Below are positions 63,605 through 64,000 of a stretch of 64,000 nt of DNA, piece by piece. A model generated the notes under the pieces. The model was not told where the DNA came from. It did not search any database and was given only the letters and a program-made list of their open reading frames with translations. Position 1 is the stretch's first letter. Every line of letters starts with the position of its first letter. Source of the stretch: Thermodesulfobacteriota bacterium (GTDB taxonomy: Bacteria > Desulfobacterota_D > UBA1144 > Nemesobacterales > UBA2774); contig DAOKYU010000001.1 in the NCBI GenBank assembly GCA_035325995.1, forward strand, positions 186,001-250,000, given 5' to 3'. A program made the translations under genes and the position numbers.

Positions 63605-64000
63605 ATGAGAGCAGTGAAGATATTTCTTGCCATTCTCACCCTTTCGCTGCCTGCGATAATCGCCGGGTGCTCGCCATACTGCGGCACTCAGCCGGACGAC
63701 GAGTCGGTTTTCGGCGCCCCGGCGGCCAAGGGCTGCAAGGTGTATTCGCCTTCCGGCGATCCGCTTAGGGAAGTTCCTTTTATTACAAGGGGCGAGACGC
63801 AGTCCGAGGACGGCATTACGGTTACCGCGGCAGTGCCAAGCGATCAGGAGAACGAGCAGATTTTCGGGTTCGACCTCGGAGGAAAAGGGATTCAGCCGGT
63901 GTGGATCGAGGTCAGGAACGATACCGACAAGCCGGTTACCCTGGTTTATGTAGCCATGGACCCCGAATATTTCTCGCCTAACGAGGCGGCCTATACGAAT
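63605..64000 (+). CDS. Second LssY_C-like lipoprotein, cut by the window end
   Basis: 132 codons visible. A lipoprotein signal (IIAGC) is followed by sequence parallel to the upstream gene: TVTAAVPSDQENEQIFGFDL and GKGIQPVWIEVRN match TVTTAVLSRDESEEIFGVDL and AKGVQPVWIDIEN; DPEYFSPNEA matches DPGYFSPNEV. TTG at 63596, overlapping the previous stop, is an alternative start. Confidence 0.7.
   Translation, partial: MRAVKIFLAILTLSLPAIIAGCSPYCGTQPDDESVFGAPAAKGCKVYSPSGDPLREVPFITRGETQSEDGITVTAAVPSDQENEQIFGFDLGGKGIQPVWIEVRNDTDKPVTLVYVAMDPEYFSPNEAAYTN

Overview
The window comes from a Gram-negative (two-membrane) bacterium. It encodes a TonB-dependent receptor, several outer-membrane beta-barrels, an RND efflux pump with an outer-membrane channel, and many lipoproteins. 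Moderately high GC, heavy use of ATA (Ile) and AGG (Arg) codons, frequent TTG/GTG starts and abundance of multiheme cytochromes suggest a deltaproteobacterium-like, Dadabacteria-like or Nitrospirota-like lineage. This placement is an impression from gene content, not a demonstrated assignment.

Layout. 1-5.1 kb: tail of a membrane-anchored cytochrome c, a TonB receptor, an AT-rich membrane-protein island, tRNA-Arg and mutM. 5.1-9.4 kb (minus): glycogen breakdown pair glgP-pgm. 9.6-16.0 kb (minus): an eight-gene operon with about 28 haem-binding motifs. It encodes an OmcA/MtrC-family decaheme lipoprotein, a diheme lipoprotein, a beta-barrel, a heptaheme lipoprotein, a tetraheme and a monoheme cytochrome, a NapC-type quinol oxidase and a small membrane protein, which together look like an electron conduit from the quinone pool to the cell surface. 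A small HEAR-repeat protein is divergent from it. 17-25.5 kb: a barrel protein, an F420-type LLM oxidoreductase, an RND pump operon with a coupled CPBP protease, and tRNA-His.

26-45 kb: a complete nitrate-assimilation regulon. It holds nirB, nirD, a flavin reductase, an unusual nitrate-reductase fusion, a second siroheme nitrite reductase with a Rieske tail, a NarK-type transporter, a porin, and molybdenum-cofactor genes (moaA, moaD-moaE fusion, mobA, moaC-moaB fusion, moeA). A NifA-like GAF-AAA-Fis activator sits at the end on the opposite strand. Three near-perfect sigma-54 promoters precede nirB, narK and the activator gene. NifA-type TGT-N10-ACA elements lie upstream of the first two. My leading hypothesis is that a NifA-family activator and sigma-54 run nitrate assimilation here rather than nitrogen fixation; no nif genes are visible.

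45-64 kb is accessory: a cupin, a TPP-dependent 2-oxoacid decarboxylase, secreted proteins of unknown function, an AraC regulator, a DUF2092/Gly-Gln-rich/SYLF trio, DUF1254/DUF1214 genes with two detached DUF1214 tails, an arylsulfatase, an outer-membrane protein, an octaheme-TPR cytochrome, and two tandem LssY_C-like lipoproteins, the second cut by the window end. I see no CRISPR array, insertion sequence or rRNA.
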